Source: an uncultured Victivallales bacterium
GTDB taxonomy: Bacteria; Verrucomicrobiota; Lentisphaeria; Victivallales; UBA1829
Assembly (NCBI GenBank): GCA_944391115.1
Contig: CALXSJ010000026.1
Span: 1 to 41,466 of the forward strand
Direction: 5' to 3'
DNA: 41,466 nt
Part shown: one piece after another, positions 16,906 through 25,543 of the stretch
Numbering within the stretch: the stretch's first letter is position 1
Layout: each line of letters starts with the position of its first letter
The notes under the pieces: model-generated
Told to the model about the DNA's origin: nothing
Seen by the model: only the letters and a program-made list of their open reading frames with translations
The model's database searches: none
Program-made: the position numbers and the translations under genes

Positions 16906-19029
16906 TTACTTTTTCGCCTCTTCCTTGTCGAGATCATCCAGAGCGGCCTTCCGGCTGAGACGGATCTTGCCGGTACGGTCGATGTCGATCACCTTGACGG
17001 TGACGTAGTCCCCCTCCTTGCAGATGTCCGAGACATCCTTCACGCGGTAATTCGCCATCTCGGAAATATGGAGCAGTCCATCCTGACCGGGCAGGATTTC
17101 AACAAATGCGCCGAAATCCCGGACCGTCTTCACAAGGCCGCGGTAGATCTTTCCGATCTCCGCCTCGGAGGTGTAGGATTCGATTTTCCGTTTGACCTCG
17201 TCGAGAACAGTTTTGTTCCTCGCAAGAATCGTGACGGTTCCGTCATCCTCGATGTTGACTTCGGACTTCGTGGATTCGGTAATCTCCTTGATGTTCTTTC
17301 CGCCGGTTCCGATCAGGGCGCCGATCTTGTCCGGATTGATCTTCATCTTCTCCATCTGCGGAGCGTTCGGGCTGAGCTGCGGACGCGGCGCAGGCAGACA
17401 TTCGCGGATCACGCCGAGAATCCGGGACCTCGCGCGCTTGTTCTGCTCCATGGCTCTGGCCATGAGATCGATGGAAACGCCGGGCAGTTTCAGGTCAAGC
17501 TGGAATCCGGTGATGCCTTCGTCGGTTCCGCAGACTTTGAAGTCCATGTCGCCGTAATGATCCTCCGCGCCGATGATGTCGGTCAGGATCAGCTCCTTGC
17601 CGTTGTCGCCGGTGACAAGGCCGCAGGAAATGCCCGCGACCGGAGCCTTGATCGGGACGCCGGCATCCATCAGGGCAAGCGTGCCGCCGCATACGCTGGC
17701 CATCGAGGTCGAGCCGTTGGAGGACATGATCTCGGAGACGCAGCGGACGGTGTACGGGAAATCCGCCGGAATCACCTGCGCAAGCGAACGCTCCGCCAAG
17801 TTGCCGTGCCCGATCTCGCGTCTGCCGGGACCGGAGATTCTGCCGACCTCGCCGACGGAGTAGTTCGGGAAGTTGTAGTGCAGATAGAATTTTCTGGTCG
17901 CGTCGGTATTGTAGATGCTGTCGCTTTCCTGCGCGTCGCCGGGGCCGCCGAGCGTCGCAATGACAAGAGCCTGGGTTTCGCCGCGGGTGAAGAGTCCCGT
18001 GCCGTGAACGACCGGCAGGACACCGACTTCCGCCGTCAGCGGGCGGATATCCTCGACGCCGCGTCCGTCAGGGCGGAATCCTTTTTCCAGAATCGCGGTG
18101 CGGATGGTCTTCTGCACCAGTTTGTCAAACCCCATGTTGACGGTGTTGGTGAAGTTCTCCTCGCCCATTTCCGCCTCGTATTTCGGACGGAGGCCATCGA
18201 CAATCAGCGTTTTGAGCTCTTCCAGCGCCTTGATCCGGTCCTCTTTTCCGGGAACGGTGCAGGCAGCTTCGAGCTTTTCGCCGGCGATTTCAATCATGCC
18301 CGCCGTGATTTCCGCGGGAACGAGATGCAGATCGGGAGCCTTTTTGGGACGGCCCGCGCGTTTCATCAGGTCGAGCTGGGCTTCCACCTGTTTCTTGACA
18401 ATCTCGTTGGCAAACTCCATCGCCGCGACAAGGACGGACTCCGGCAGCTCCTTCGCGTCTCCCTCAATCATGATGACCTTGTCCGGAAGTCCGGCATAGA
18501 TCAGTTCCAGAGAGCTCTTCTCCATCTCGGAATAGGTCGGGTTTGCAACGAACTGTCCGTCGATATAGCCGACGCGCAGCGCGCCGATCGGGCCGAGGAA
18601 CGGCAGGTCGGAAAGACAGAGCGCGACAGAGGCGCCAAGGATGCTGAGCACATCGCCTTCGTTTTCACCGTCCGCGCTGAGAAGCAGTCCGGAAATCTGG
18701 ACCTCATCAAAAAAACCTTCCGGAAAGAGCGGACGGAGCGGGCGGTCGGTCATGCGGCAGATCAGAATTTCCTTGTCGCTCGGACGGCCTTCGCGTTTGA
18801 TATAGCCTCCGGGGAACCGGCCGGCAGCGGAATATTTCTCCCGGTAGTCCACCTGAAGCGGAAAGAAATCCTGTCCGGGCTTGGCCGCGCCGGAACAGGC
18901 GGCGACGAGAACCGTCGTATCGCCGAGACGGAGCGTGCAGGAACCGTTTGCAAGTCTTGCGATTTTCCCCGTGGAAATTTCAATGTCCTTCCCCGGGCCG
19001 ATGTTGACCACTACTTTTTCTTCGGGCAT
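16906..19029 (-). CDS. pnp: Polyribonucleotide nucleotidyltransferase (PNPase)
   Basis: A 707-aa, full-length enzyme that degrades RNA 3'-5' with phosphate and forms part of the RNA decay machinery. The first RNase PH-like domain covers about 10-145, with an alpha-helical linker to about 310. The second PH domain spans 325-545 and contains the catalytic set EDHYGDMDFK (Asp490, Asp496, Lys498, equivalent to E. coli 486, 492 and 494). The KH domain follows with IGTGGK (573-578), and the S1 domain runs from 625 to 692 (GKIYRGLVKTVRDFGAFVEI). The start at 19029 has GGGAGG eight bases upstream. The gene order rpsO then pnp is the widely conserved one, but a terminator lies between them here. Confidence 0.98.
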   Translation of the reverse strand: MPEEKVVVNIGPGKDIEISTGKIARLANGSCTLRLGDTTVLVAACSGAAKPGQDFFPLQVDYREKYSAAGRFPGGYIKREGRPSDKEILICRMTDRPLRPLFPEGFFDEVQISGLLLSADGENEGDVLSILGASVALCLSDLPFLGPIGALRVGYIDGQFVANPTYSEMEKSSLELIYAGLPDKVIMIEGDAKELPESVLVAAMEFANEIVKKQVEAQLDLMKRAGRPKKAPDLHLVPAEITAGMIEIAGEKLEAACTVPGKEDRIKALEELKTLIVDGLRPKYEAEMGEENFTNTVNMGFDKLVQKTIRTAILEKGFRPDGRGVEDIRPLTAEVGVLPVVHGTGLFTRGETQALVIATLGGPGDAQESDSIYNTDATRKFYLHYNFPNYSVGEVGRISGPGRREIGHGNLAERSLAQVIPADFPYTVRCVSEIMSSNGSTSMASVCGGTLALMDAGVPIKAPVAGISCGLVTGDNGKELILTDIIGAEDHYGDMDFKVCGTDEGITGFQLDLKLPGVSIDLMARAMEQNKRARSRILGVIRECLPAPRPQLSPNAPQMEKMKINPDKIGALIGTGGKNIKEITESTKSEVNIEDDGTVTILARNKTVLDEVKRKIESYTSEAEIGKIYRGLVKTVRDFGAFVEILPGQDGLLHISEMANYRVKDVSDICKEGDYVTVKVIDIDRTGKIRLSRKAALDDLDKEEAKK

Positions 19030-19292
19030 AATGCCTCCCTTTCAAAAATCCGGTTTCAGACGCGTCTGCGGAGAACCGGCCGCGGACCAGATCGGGGCCG
19101 CAATGGTTTCGTGTGAAAGACGGGGAGGAACGGGGGATGATCCCGTGCGGTCTGCCGCGGAATAGCGGTATCAGACTCCGGATCCGCACCCGGGGGCTGA
19201 TACCGACCGAATTCCACAAAGCAAACCGTTTGAAAGCGTTCCGGCCTGCGTCTCGTTTCAAGAACAATCCCGGTAATATACCGCAGTTACCG

Positions 19293-19334
19293 GAAAAAAC
19301 AAGCAGTCACTCTGCAAAAAAACAAAGTGACTGC
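19293..19334 (-). terminator. Terminator between rpsO and pnp
   Basis: On the minus strand GCAGTCACT and AGTGACTGC form a perfect 9-bp stem, followed by TTGTTTTTTCC. It begins about 65 bases after the rpsO stop. It should end or attenuate rpsO transcripts before pnp. Confidence 0.8.
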
Positions 19335-19398
19335 GGAAAAACAGACATCTCCGCTGCGGACTGCCGCGCAAAACGCCGGGAATCCGCCGGAAACGGAC

Positions 19399-19677
19399 TT
19401 ACTTGGTGATCGCGGTTCCGCGGATGCCGAACGCCTCGGCAAGCTCCAGGTATTTGGCGTGATTTTCGGAAGCGAGATATTTGAGGAGACGTTTTCTTCT
19501 GTTGACCATCGCCATGAGACCGCGTCTCGTGCTGTGATCCTTTTTGTTGGCATGCATATGCTCCGTGATCTCGGCGATCCGCTGAGAAAGAAGAGCAATC
19601 TGAACTTCCGAAGATCCCGTATCCCCTTCCTTGCGGGCATACTTCCGAATGATTTCCGACTTAGTTGCTTTTTCCAT
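19399..19677 (-). CDS. rpsO: 30S ribosomal protein S15
   Basis: A 92-aa protein with the S15 core: TGSSEVQIALLSQRI, then HMHANKKDHSTRRGLMAMV and NRRKRLLKYLA. It binds 16S rRNA early in assembly of the small subunit. The start is the ATG at 19677, with AAAGGA upstream. An in-frame ATG at 19710 would add 11 residues unlike S15 and is rejected. In other bacteria S15 represses its own mRNA through the leader; a roughly 200-base upstream gap leaves room for that, but no such structure is recognised here. Confidence 0.97.
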   Translation of the reverse strand: MEKATKSEIIRKYARKEGDTGSSEVQIALLSQRIAEITEHMHANKKDHSTRRGLMAMVNRRKRLLKYLASENHAKYLELAEAFGIRGTAITK

Positions 19678-19817
19678 TTTGTCCTTTTCCTGAGTTTTAT
19701 GCGAAGGCAAGTAAGTAATTTACAACGGGATTTCCCTTTTGCAAATCAAAAAACTTTTTTTCCGCATTTTTTTGCAACGGAAGAGACGCCGCGCTTCCCT
19801 CCCGCGCCGTCCGGATG

Positions 19818-19860
19818 CAAAAAGGAATCCGCCGCGGCCCGCCAATTCCGGCCGCGGCGG
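19818..19860 (-). terminator. Terminator of the FAD oxidoreductase gene
   Basis: CCGCCGCGGCC (19829-19839) and GGCCGCGGCGG (19850-19860) form a perfect 11-bp GC stem. On the minus strand it is followed by ATTCCTTTTTGC. It begins 31 bases after the gene's stop. Confidence 0.75.
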
Positions 19861-19890
19861 CAAACGGAACAAGGGTCTCCCGTCCCTTGC

Positions 19891-21198
19891 TCAGACGCAC
19901 ACACCGGCCTGATTGAGAATCGCCTGAACTTTCTTCACATCGACATCACGGGGAAGAATCCCCTCCTTCACGGCAACCGCGGCCGCCGTCCCGACTCCCT
20001 GACCGACATTCAGGCAGATCGGCATGACACGGTAGTTCGAATGGGCTTTGTGCGTTCCGGAAATGTTGCGTCCGGAAAGCAGAAGGCCGTCAATCCTGAC
20101 CGGCACGCAGGCGCGATAGGGAAGCGTATAGGCGCCCTTGGAACGGAAATGCCTCTGCGCGCCGTGTTCGTCAAGTCCCGGACCCTTGAGGCTGTGAATA
20201 TCAAAATTGAAGTAATTTTTCGTCGCGATCCAGTCGTCGAAGACACGCGCCTCCAGAATATCCTCGGCGGTGACGGTGTAAAGCCCCTTGAAATGGCGGG
20301 TTTCGCGCACGCCGACATTCGAGGCGCATGCGACCAGATAACAGTTCTCATATCCCGGCGCATATTCCCGGAGGAAGGGAATCATTTCGTCGATCTGGCG
20401 GCGGCAGAGCTTTTCCGCTTCCGTAAGCTGACGGACATCGGTGGCGTCGAGATTGATGACATTGGTCATGTTGACACAGACCTCTCCCGGGATGCGCGTC
20501 CGGTAAAGCAGAACATGCCCCGCGGGATGGGTCAGAATGGATTTTCCGAGCGCCTGGATCTCCCCTTTCGGGACATCGACATACGACTCGAAGCTCGGCG
20601 GGAAGATCGCCCTGTCATAATCGACGCCGCCGATCCGGAACATCAGAGTGGCCGGCTGGCAGATGTGATCGCCCTCGCGGCCGAGCTCGAATTCCGCTCC
20701 GGCGCGCGCCGCGACGTCGCCGTCGCCGGTCGCGTCAATCACGACCTTGGCAAAGATCGCTTCCCGTCCAGACTTGCTTTCCGTAATGATGCCCGCAACC
20801 CGGTTGCCGTCCATAATGACATCGGCAATCTGCGTATAAAGCTGAACCGTGACGCCGGCTTCATCCATCATCTGAAGGAGAGTGCTTTTCAGACACTCAT
20901 GCGTAATGCACCAGCTGTAGCCTTCATTCGGATTCTTCGGAAGAGATCTGCTCTCGCAGGCGCGGTGCATGATTTCGTTCACCAGCGGCGAAGTGGAACC
21001 GCCGCTCCAGTGGGACATCATACCGGAGGTCGCCATGCCGCCGAGCGCATTGGACTGTTCCACAATCATGACTTTGGCTCCCGCACGCGCAGCACCGAGC
21101 GCCGCGCCGATTCCGGCGGGACCGCCGCCCGCCACCAGAACTTCCGTTTCCGCCGCCACTGGAATGTTTCTTGCCGGTTCCGCATACGTCTTCATCAT
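19891..21198 (-). CDS. FAD-dependent oxidoreductase (FAD_oxidored family)
   Basis: A 435-aa flavoprotein. The FAD-binding GGGPAGIG loop lies at 24-31, with Glu47 in IVEQS ending strand 2 and the GG doublet at 53-54. A VVIDATGDGDVAARAG motif is near 170. The C-terminal FAD motif is GLLLSGRNISGTHKAHSNYRV, followed by GQGVGTAAA. This family is abundant in glycan-degrading bacteria and often lies in sugar-use loci; its reaction is mostly unknown. The start at 21198 (the first of an ATG pair) has AAAGGA upstream; a longer frame to 21258 lacks a site. It is divergent from the PocR-AraC regulator 155 bases away, which probably controls it. Confidence 0.88.
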   Translation of the reverse strand: MMKTYAEPARNIPVAAETEVLVAGGGPAGIGAALGAARAGAKVMIVEQSNALGGMATSGMMSHWSGGSTSPLVNEIMHRACESRSLPKNPNEGYSWCITHECLKSTLLQMMDEAGVTVQLYTQIADVIMDGNRVAGIITESKSGREAIFAKVVIDATGDGDVAARAGAEFELGREGDHICQPATLMFRIGGVDYDRAIFPPSFESYVDVPKGEIQALGKSILTHPAGHVLLYRTRIPGEVCVNMTNVINLDATDVRQLTEAEKLCRRQIDEMIPFLREYAPGYENCYLVACASNVGVRETRHFKGLYTVTAEDILEARVFDDWIATKNYFNFDIHSLKGPGLDEHGAQRHFRSKGAYTLPYRACVPVRIDGLLLSGRNISGTHKAHSNYRVMPICLNVGQGVGTAAAVAVKEGILPRDVDVKKVQAILNQAGVCV

Positions 21199-21290
21199 CA
21201 GAATCCTTTCTTTCTGTTTGCTGCGGAGATGTTCCGCGCTGTTTTTTGGTTTATTCATTGATAATTATATGACAAAAAAGAGAAAAAGCC

Positions 21291-21319
21291 TTGAAATTTC
21301 AATAAAAAGTTCTTAAATT
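21291..21319 (+). promoter_or_regulatory. Promoter of the PocR-AraC gene with embedded palindrome
   Basis: TTGAAA (21291-21296), 17 bases and TAAATT (21314-21319) fit a sigma-70 promoter for the gene at 21354. The -35 lies in the perfect palindrome TTGAAATTTCAA (21291-21302). A TATAAT reading leftward lies in the same divergent gap, so one site could control both genes. Confidence 0.55.
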
Positions 21320-21353
21320 ATCACAGATTTCGTCAAAAAAGGACGCAAACGGC

Positions 21354-22313
21354 ATGACTCTTCCCGAACTGCTCCGCTACTATGAAAGGAAAACCGCGTC
21401 CTCCGTCAGCGTCGAGGTCCGCCATCCGGCATTCTATCACTGCGACAGACTGAAATTCGCTCCGGACCAGTATCTGCATCACTCGGATTTCTGCCGTGCG
21501 GCGAAACTCCGCGACGCCAATGCAGGCTGTTCGGCAAACAAGCTCAGAAGCCTGGAGGTGGCAAAACGCGGACGCTGTTTCTCTGGCTGCTGTCCCTGCG
21601 GGATCTGGGAATATGCATGCCCCGTCATGCATAACGGCGAACTCGCCGCCGTCCTCTATTTCGGCGGTCTCAATCCGGGGGAGCAGGACGGCGAAGACTT
21701 GCCGCCTCCCCTCCGGACCCTCCCCTGCGCGACTGAGGACCGGAAGAAAAAAATCCGGACGGCGGCAGCCTTTGTCGCGGAATTTCTGAAAATCGAACTG
21801 GAACTCTTCCTTTCGTCGGGCGGTATGGACGCCAAACAGCACGGAGAGGCGTTCTACCTGGAAAACTGCCGGAACTTCATCAACTGCCACTATCTGGAAA
21901 ATATCGCGCTCGGCGATCTGGCGGACATGCTGAAGGTCAATCCCAATTACCTCGGCGCACTGATCCGCAGAAAAACGGGAAGCACTTTCCGCGCCCTTCT
22001 GGCGCACCGCCGGATTGAAGAATCAAAAATCTATCTCACACTGCACAAGTATCTGACAGTAACGCAAGTTGCGCGACTCTGCGGATTCACGGACAGCAAC
22101 TATTTCTCCAGCGTGTTCCGGAAACTCTGCGGAAAAACACCCCTGGAATATAAAAGGGAATACAAAAAGGAAAAGGAAGCGCCGGCGTCCCCCTCTCCCC
22201 GCGGAACCTGCGCTCCCGTCAGAGCAGCTTTTCCAGAAGCGACCGCACCTCGTCATCGGACATCGGACGCGGATTCAGCTTCATGCTCGCGCTCCGGCAG
22301 TTCTTCACGATGA
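21354..22313 (+). CDS. AraC-family regulator with PocR-type sensor domain
   Basis: A 319-aa regulator. Residues about 1-130 match the PocR ligand-sensing domain, with its cysteine-rich stretch (FCRAAKLRDANAGC, then CFSGCCPCGIWEYACPV) and MHNGELAAVLYFGG. Residues about 165-265 are the paired AraC helix-turn-helix: IALGDLADMLKVNPNYLGALI, and VTQVARLCGFTDSNYFSSVF with KTPLEYKREYK. PocR domains bind small hydrocarbon derivatives such as 1,3-propanediol in the founding case; the ligand here is unknown. The start has AAAAAGGA upstream. The last 45 residues are low-complexity and overlap the 3' end of the convergent alcohol dehydrogenase by 95 bases. They are probably a late stop rather than a functional domain. 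It is divergent from the FAD oxidoreductase. Confidence 0.88.
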   Translation: MTLPELLRYYERKTASSVSVEVRHPAFYHCDRLKFAPDQYLHHSDFCRAAKLRDANAGCSANKLRSLEVAKRGRCFSGCCPCGIWEYACPVMHNGELAAVLYFGGLNPGEQDGEDLPPPLRTLPCATEDRKKKIRTAAAFVAEFLKIELELFLSSGGMDAKQHGEAFYLENCRNFINCHYLENIALGDLADMLKVNPNYLGALIRRKTGSTFRALLAHRRIEESKIYLTLHKYLTVTQVARLCGFTDSNYFSSVFRKLCGKTPLEYKREYKKEKEAPASPSPRGTCAPVRAAFPEATAPRHRTSDADSASCSRSGSSSR

Positions 22314-23343
22314 AATCAAAATGAGATTCCATCAGACCGTATTCGGAAAAATTCCGCGGAACCTCCAGTGCCCGGCAGAGATCCAGCGCGCCGGCAAGGA
22401 AATCCTCCGCATCGGAACCGAAACCGCAGGCGCGGGCGATCGCGGCGTATTCCTCCCGGCAGCAAGGCAGGTTCCATGCCGTGACCGCGGGAATCAGAAT
22501 CGCACATGCCTTCCCGTGCGGCACATGCAGCAGAGAACCGATCGGATGGGCGAGTCCGTGGATCGCCCCGAGCCCGGTCTGCGAAAACGCCATCGCCGAA
22601 AGCAGACTGCCCTCGCTCATTTCCGCACGATAGTCCAGAACGGACGGATATGCGCAGGCGTTCCGGAGATTCTCCCGGATTTTCCGGACCGCGGCATAAG
22701 CGAGAGCGCGGGAAACACTTGAGGCGCGCGGCGACGTGCAGGATTCAAACGCCTGCACAAAGGCGTCAAGTCCGCTTGCGGCGGTCTGCGCAGGCGGACA
22801 GGAAAGCGTCAGAACCGGATCGACAAGAGCAAGATCGGCAGCCATCGAGGGATGCCGGAGCGATTTCTTGATCTTCGTGGCGGCATCCGTCAGAACAGCA
22901 TTGTTCGTGATCTCGGCGCCGGTTCCGGAACTGGTCGGAAGCGCGGCGAAAAAAAGCCCTTTCCCGGGAATTTCCCGTTTCCCTGAGAAATAATCCGCAC
23001 ACCAGCCGTCGAGCGGAATCAGCGCGGCGGCGGCCTTGGCGGCATCGATGACGCTTCCGCCTCCGACGGCAACCACGCATTCCGCGGAGCACTCGCGTCC
23101 TGCGCGGATCAGGCGGTCCACGTCCTCAAGCGGAGGTTCCGGATGGACTGCGCTTTCGTGACGCACGGAGAAATCAGAAAGCGAGCGCATGAGCATGTCA
23201 AAGTCCGCGCTTCCGGCGAAATGGGAACCGGTCACAAGCAGAATGCGCCGGAACGGGGCAAGTTCCGCCGCGAGATGAGCCGCGGAACCGATTTCGAAGC
23301 GGATCTTTGCCGGATAAGTCAGGGTGAAGGGTGCGTATGCCAT
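22219..23343 (-). CDS. Iron-type (group III) alcohol dehydrogenase
   Basis: A 374-aa NAD(P)-dependent dehydrogenase. GGGSVIDAAKA (94-104) binds the nucleotide and ALPTSSGTGAEITNNAV (134-150) is family signature 1. Metal ligands compared with FucO are Asp193, His262 (AIHGLAHPIG) and His276 (VPHGKA). The fourth position is Gln197 where FucO has His200. That substitution is known in part of the family and may change metal choice or activity. The start at 23343 is followed directly by the family N-terminus. The likely role is reduction of an aldehyde or lactaldehyde-type product in fermentation. It is convergent with the PocR-AraC gene and overlaps its end, so the two may be linked through propanediol-type chemistry (inference). 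Confidence 0.9.
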   Translation of the reverse strand: MAYAPFTLTYPAKIRFEIGSAAHLAAELAPFRRILLVTGSHFAGSADFDMLMRSLSDFSVRHESAVHPEPPLEDVDRLIRAGRECSAECVVAVGGGSVIDAAKAAAALIPLDGWCADYFSGKREIPGKGLFFAALPTSSGTGAEITNNAVLTDAATKIKKSLRHPSMAADLALVDPVLTLSCPPAQTAASGLDAFVQAFESCTSPRASSVSRALAYAAVRKIRENLRNACAYPSVLDYRAEMSEGSLLSAMAFSQTGLGAIHGLAHPIGSLLHVPHGKACAILIPAVTAWNLPCCREEYAAIARACGFGSDAEDFLAGALDLCRALEVPRNFSEYGLMESHFDFIVKNCRSASMKLNPRPMSDDEVRSLLEKLL

Positions 23344-23566
23344 AAGGGGAATCTCCTGTTTGTTTCACAGACATAGTCTAGCACGGCAGGAAGCTTCTTT
23401 CAAACCGGATTGCGAAAATAACGGTTTCGAAGCCTCCGGGACAGAGCGTTCCCAGGGGCATTCTCGCGATTTTTTGACCGCGCCGCTTGATTCTCGGCAT
23501 TTTGAAGACTACATTATACAATGATTTTTTGCCAGGACGCAAGACAAACTGATAAGGAGAAGAAAA
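23344..23566. other. Divergent gap upstream of the PPi-PFK operon
   Basis: Contains no gene. A TATACA at 23515-23520 is a plausible -10 box for the PFK operon, but no -35 lies at normal spacing. The PFK start at 23567 has a strong AAGGAGAAG site. Confidence 0.35.
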
Positions 23567-25228
23567 ATGGATTGCACCGTTTCCGCTCTGCAGAAGGCCA
23601 GAATGGCCTACGCCCCGAAACTGCCCGCCGCCTTCAAGGCCGGCGCCAACACCGCCTGCACGGAGGGGGAAAAGCTCGCAGCATTCGCCGACACGGAGAA
23701 AATCGCCGCGAAATTCCCGTCCACCAGCAACATGCCGCTCCTGACCTTTGCGCCGGGGACCGGGGAAAAGATCGCAAAACCGGTCAACGTGGCGGTCATC
23801 CTTTCCGGCGGCCAGGCGCCCGGCGGGCACAACGTCATCGCCGGACTTTTCGACGGTCTCAAGTCCCTCCATCCGGAATCGAAGCTCTACGGCTTCAAGG
23901 GCGGCCCGAGCGGCCTCACCGACAACAAATACATTGAAATCACGGCGGATTTCCTCGCCGCCTACCGCAACACCGGCGGTTTCGACATGATCGGCTCCGG
24001 ACGCACCAAGCTGGAAACGCCCGAACAGTTCGAAAAAGCCGAAGTCAACTGCAAGGCTCTCGGCATCACGGCAATCGTCATCATCGGCGGCGACGACTCC
24101 AACACGAACGCCTGCCTTCTTGCGGAATACTACAAGGCGAAAAATGCCGGAATCATCGTGGTCGGCTGCCCGAAAACCATTGACGGCGACCTCAAGAACG
24201 CCTACATTGAAACCTCCTTCGGATTCGACACCGCCAGCAAAGTCTACTCCGAGCTCATCGGCAACATCGAGCGCGATGCGAACTCCGCCAAGAAATACTG
24301 GCACTTCATCAAGCTGATGGGCCGCTCCGCCTCCCACATCGCGCTGGAGTGCGGACTCCGCACGCATGCCAATGTCACGCTCATTTCCGAGGAAGTCGAA
24401 GCGAAAAAAATGGCGACGGACGAAGTCGTCACGATTCTCGCCGACTCCGTGGCAAAACGCGCCGCAAACGGAGACAACTTCGGCGTCGCGCTGATCCCCG
24501 AAGGCCTGATCGAGTTCATTCCGGACTTCAAGAGCCTGATCGCCGAACTCAACGATCTTCTCGCGAAAGAGGGCGAAGCCTATGCCGCGCTCGGGTCCAA
24601 TGACGAGAAGGCCTCCTTCATCGCGTCGCGCCTCTCCGCAGCTTCCGCCGCGGTTTTCGCGACCCTTCCGATGGAAATCAAGATGCAGCTCACGATGGAC
24701 CGCGATCCGCACGGCAACGTCCAGGTTTCCCGCATCGAAACCGAAAAACTGCTCGTTGAACTCGTGAAGAACAAGCTCGCCGCCTGGAAGAAGGAAGGCA
24801 GATACAGCGGCAAGTTCTCGACGCAGACCCATTTCTTCGGCTACGAGGGACGCTGCTCGATGCCCTCCAATTTCGACGCGGACTACTGCTACAGCCTCGG
24901 CTACAACGCCGCTTCGATCATCAGCACGGGCAGAACCGGCTACATGTCCTCGGTCCGCAACCTCACGGAACCCGCGGAAAAATGGATTGCCGGCGCCATT
25001 CCGCTGACGGCGATGATGAACATGGAAAGACGCCACGGCGAGGACAAGCCCGTCATCAAGAAGGCGCTGGTCGAACTCGACGGCGCGCCCTTCCGCGAAC
25101 TTGCGAAGAACCGCGACAAATGGGCGGTCGAAACCTGCTACGTCTATCCGGGCCCGATCCAGTTCTTCGGTCCGGCGGAAGTCGCCGACATCACCACCAT
25201 GACCCTTGCACTCGAGAAGGGAAAATAA
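23567..25228 (+). CDS. pfp: Pyrophosphate-dependent 6-phosphofructokinase
   Basis: A 553-aa enzyme of the long PPi-PFK group (plant beta-subunit / spirochaete type). It phosphorylates fructose-6-phosphate reversibly with pyrophosphate in glycolysis. Diagnostic residues are GGDDS (174-178), where Asp replaces the Gly of ATP-PFK, and PKTIDGD (202-208) with Lys203. Both select PPi over ATP. Other motifs are GGQAPGGHN (81-89) and MGRSAS (251-256). The start has AAGGAG upstream. gatC begins three bases after its stop and gatA overlaps gatC, so sugar and tRNA functions share a transcript. Codon use is strongly GC-biased, which suggests high expression; the long open frames on the other strand are by-products of it. 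Confidence 0.96.
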   Translation: MDCTVSALQKARMAYAPKLPAAFKAGANTACTEGEKLAAFADTEKIAAKFPSTSNMPLLTFAPGTGEKIAKPVNVAVILSGGQAPGGHNVIAGLFDGLKSLHPESKLYGFKGGPSGLTDNKYIEITADFLAAYRNTGGFDMIGSGRTKLETPEQFEKAEVNCKALGITAIVIIGGDDSNTNACLLAEYYKAKNAGIIVVGCPKTIDGDLKNAYIETSFGFDTASKVYSELIGNIERDANSAKKYWHFIKLMGRSASHIALECGLRTHANVTLISEEVEAKKMATDEVVTILADSVAKRAANGDNFGVALIPEGLIEFIPDFKSLIAELNDLLAKEGEAYAALGSNDEKASFIASRLSAASAAVFATLPMEIKMQLTMDRDPHGNVQVSRIETEKLLVELVKNKLAAWKKEGRYSGKFSTQTHFFGYEGRCSMPSNFDADYCYSLGYNAASIISTGRTGYMSSVRNLTEPAEKWIAGAIPLTAMMNMERRHGEDKPVIKKALVELDGAPFRELAKNRDKWAVETCYVYPGPIQFFGPAEVADITTMTLALEKGK

Positions 25229-25231
25229 TCC

Positions 25232-25543
25232 ATGGCCGAGTCGTCAAAAGGAATTGACGTGGCTCATATCGCGACGCTCGCCCGTCTGCGCATTGAGCCG
25301 GCGTCCGTTCCGAAGCTGCAATCCGAAATGGAAGCCATCGTCGGCTACGTCGAGATGCTCTCCGAGCTTGATGTGACGGGCATCGAGCCGACGGCGCACG
25401 CCGTGCCGCGCTCGAACGTCCTCCGCGACGACGCGCAGGGCGTTCCGTTCGGACGCGACGCGATGCTCGCCAATGCGCCTGAAACGGTGGACAGTGAACT
25501 CATCAAGGTGCCGCAGGTGCTGCCCGGAGGAGAGATGTCATGA
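25232..25543 (+). CDS. gatC: Asp/Glu-tRNA amidotransferase subunit C
   Basis: A 103-aa subunit. The family motif ISHIATLARLRI-like segment (VAHIATLARLRI, 10-21) and the C-terminal VPQVLPGGE (about 93-101) are clear. GatC wraps around GatA and holds the GatCAB complex, which converts Glu-tRNA(Gln) and/or Asp-tRNA(Asn) to the amide form. It starts three bases after the PPi-PFK stop and ends with an ATGA overlap with gatA, so translation is coupled. No gatB is in the window. Confidence 0.95.
   Translation: MAESSKGIDVAHIATLARLRIEPASVPKLQSEMEAIVGYVEMLSELDVTGIEPTAHAVPRSNVLRDDAQGVPFGRDAMLANAPETVDSELIKVPQVLPGGEMS

Noticed and set aside
17068-19116. A 682-codon open frame opposite pnp
   Set aside because: A by-product of codon bias in pnp, whose domains and residues are complete on the other strand.
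19327-21261. A 644-codon open frame covering rpsO and the FAD oxidoreductase on the plus strand
   Set aside because: It runs antisense across two clear genes and the terminator between them, and has no recognisable domain.
23378-25036. A 552-codon open frame opposite the PPi-PFK gene
   Set aside because: It mirrors a highly expressed GC-rich gene. Its protein is of skewed composition with no domain, and the plus-strand gene has all catalytic motifs.
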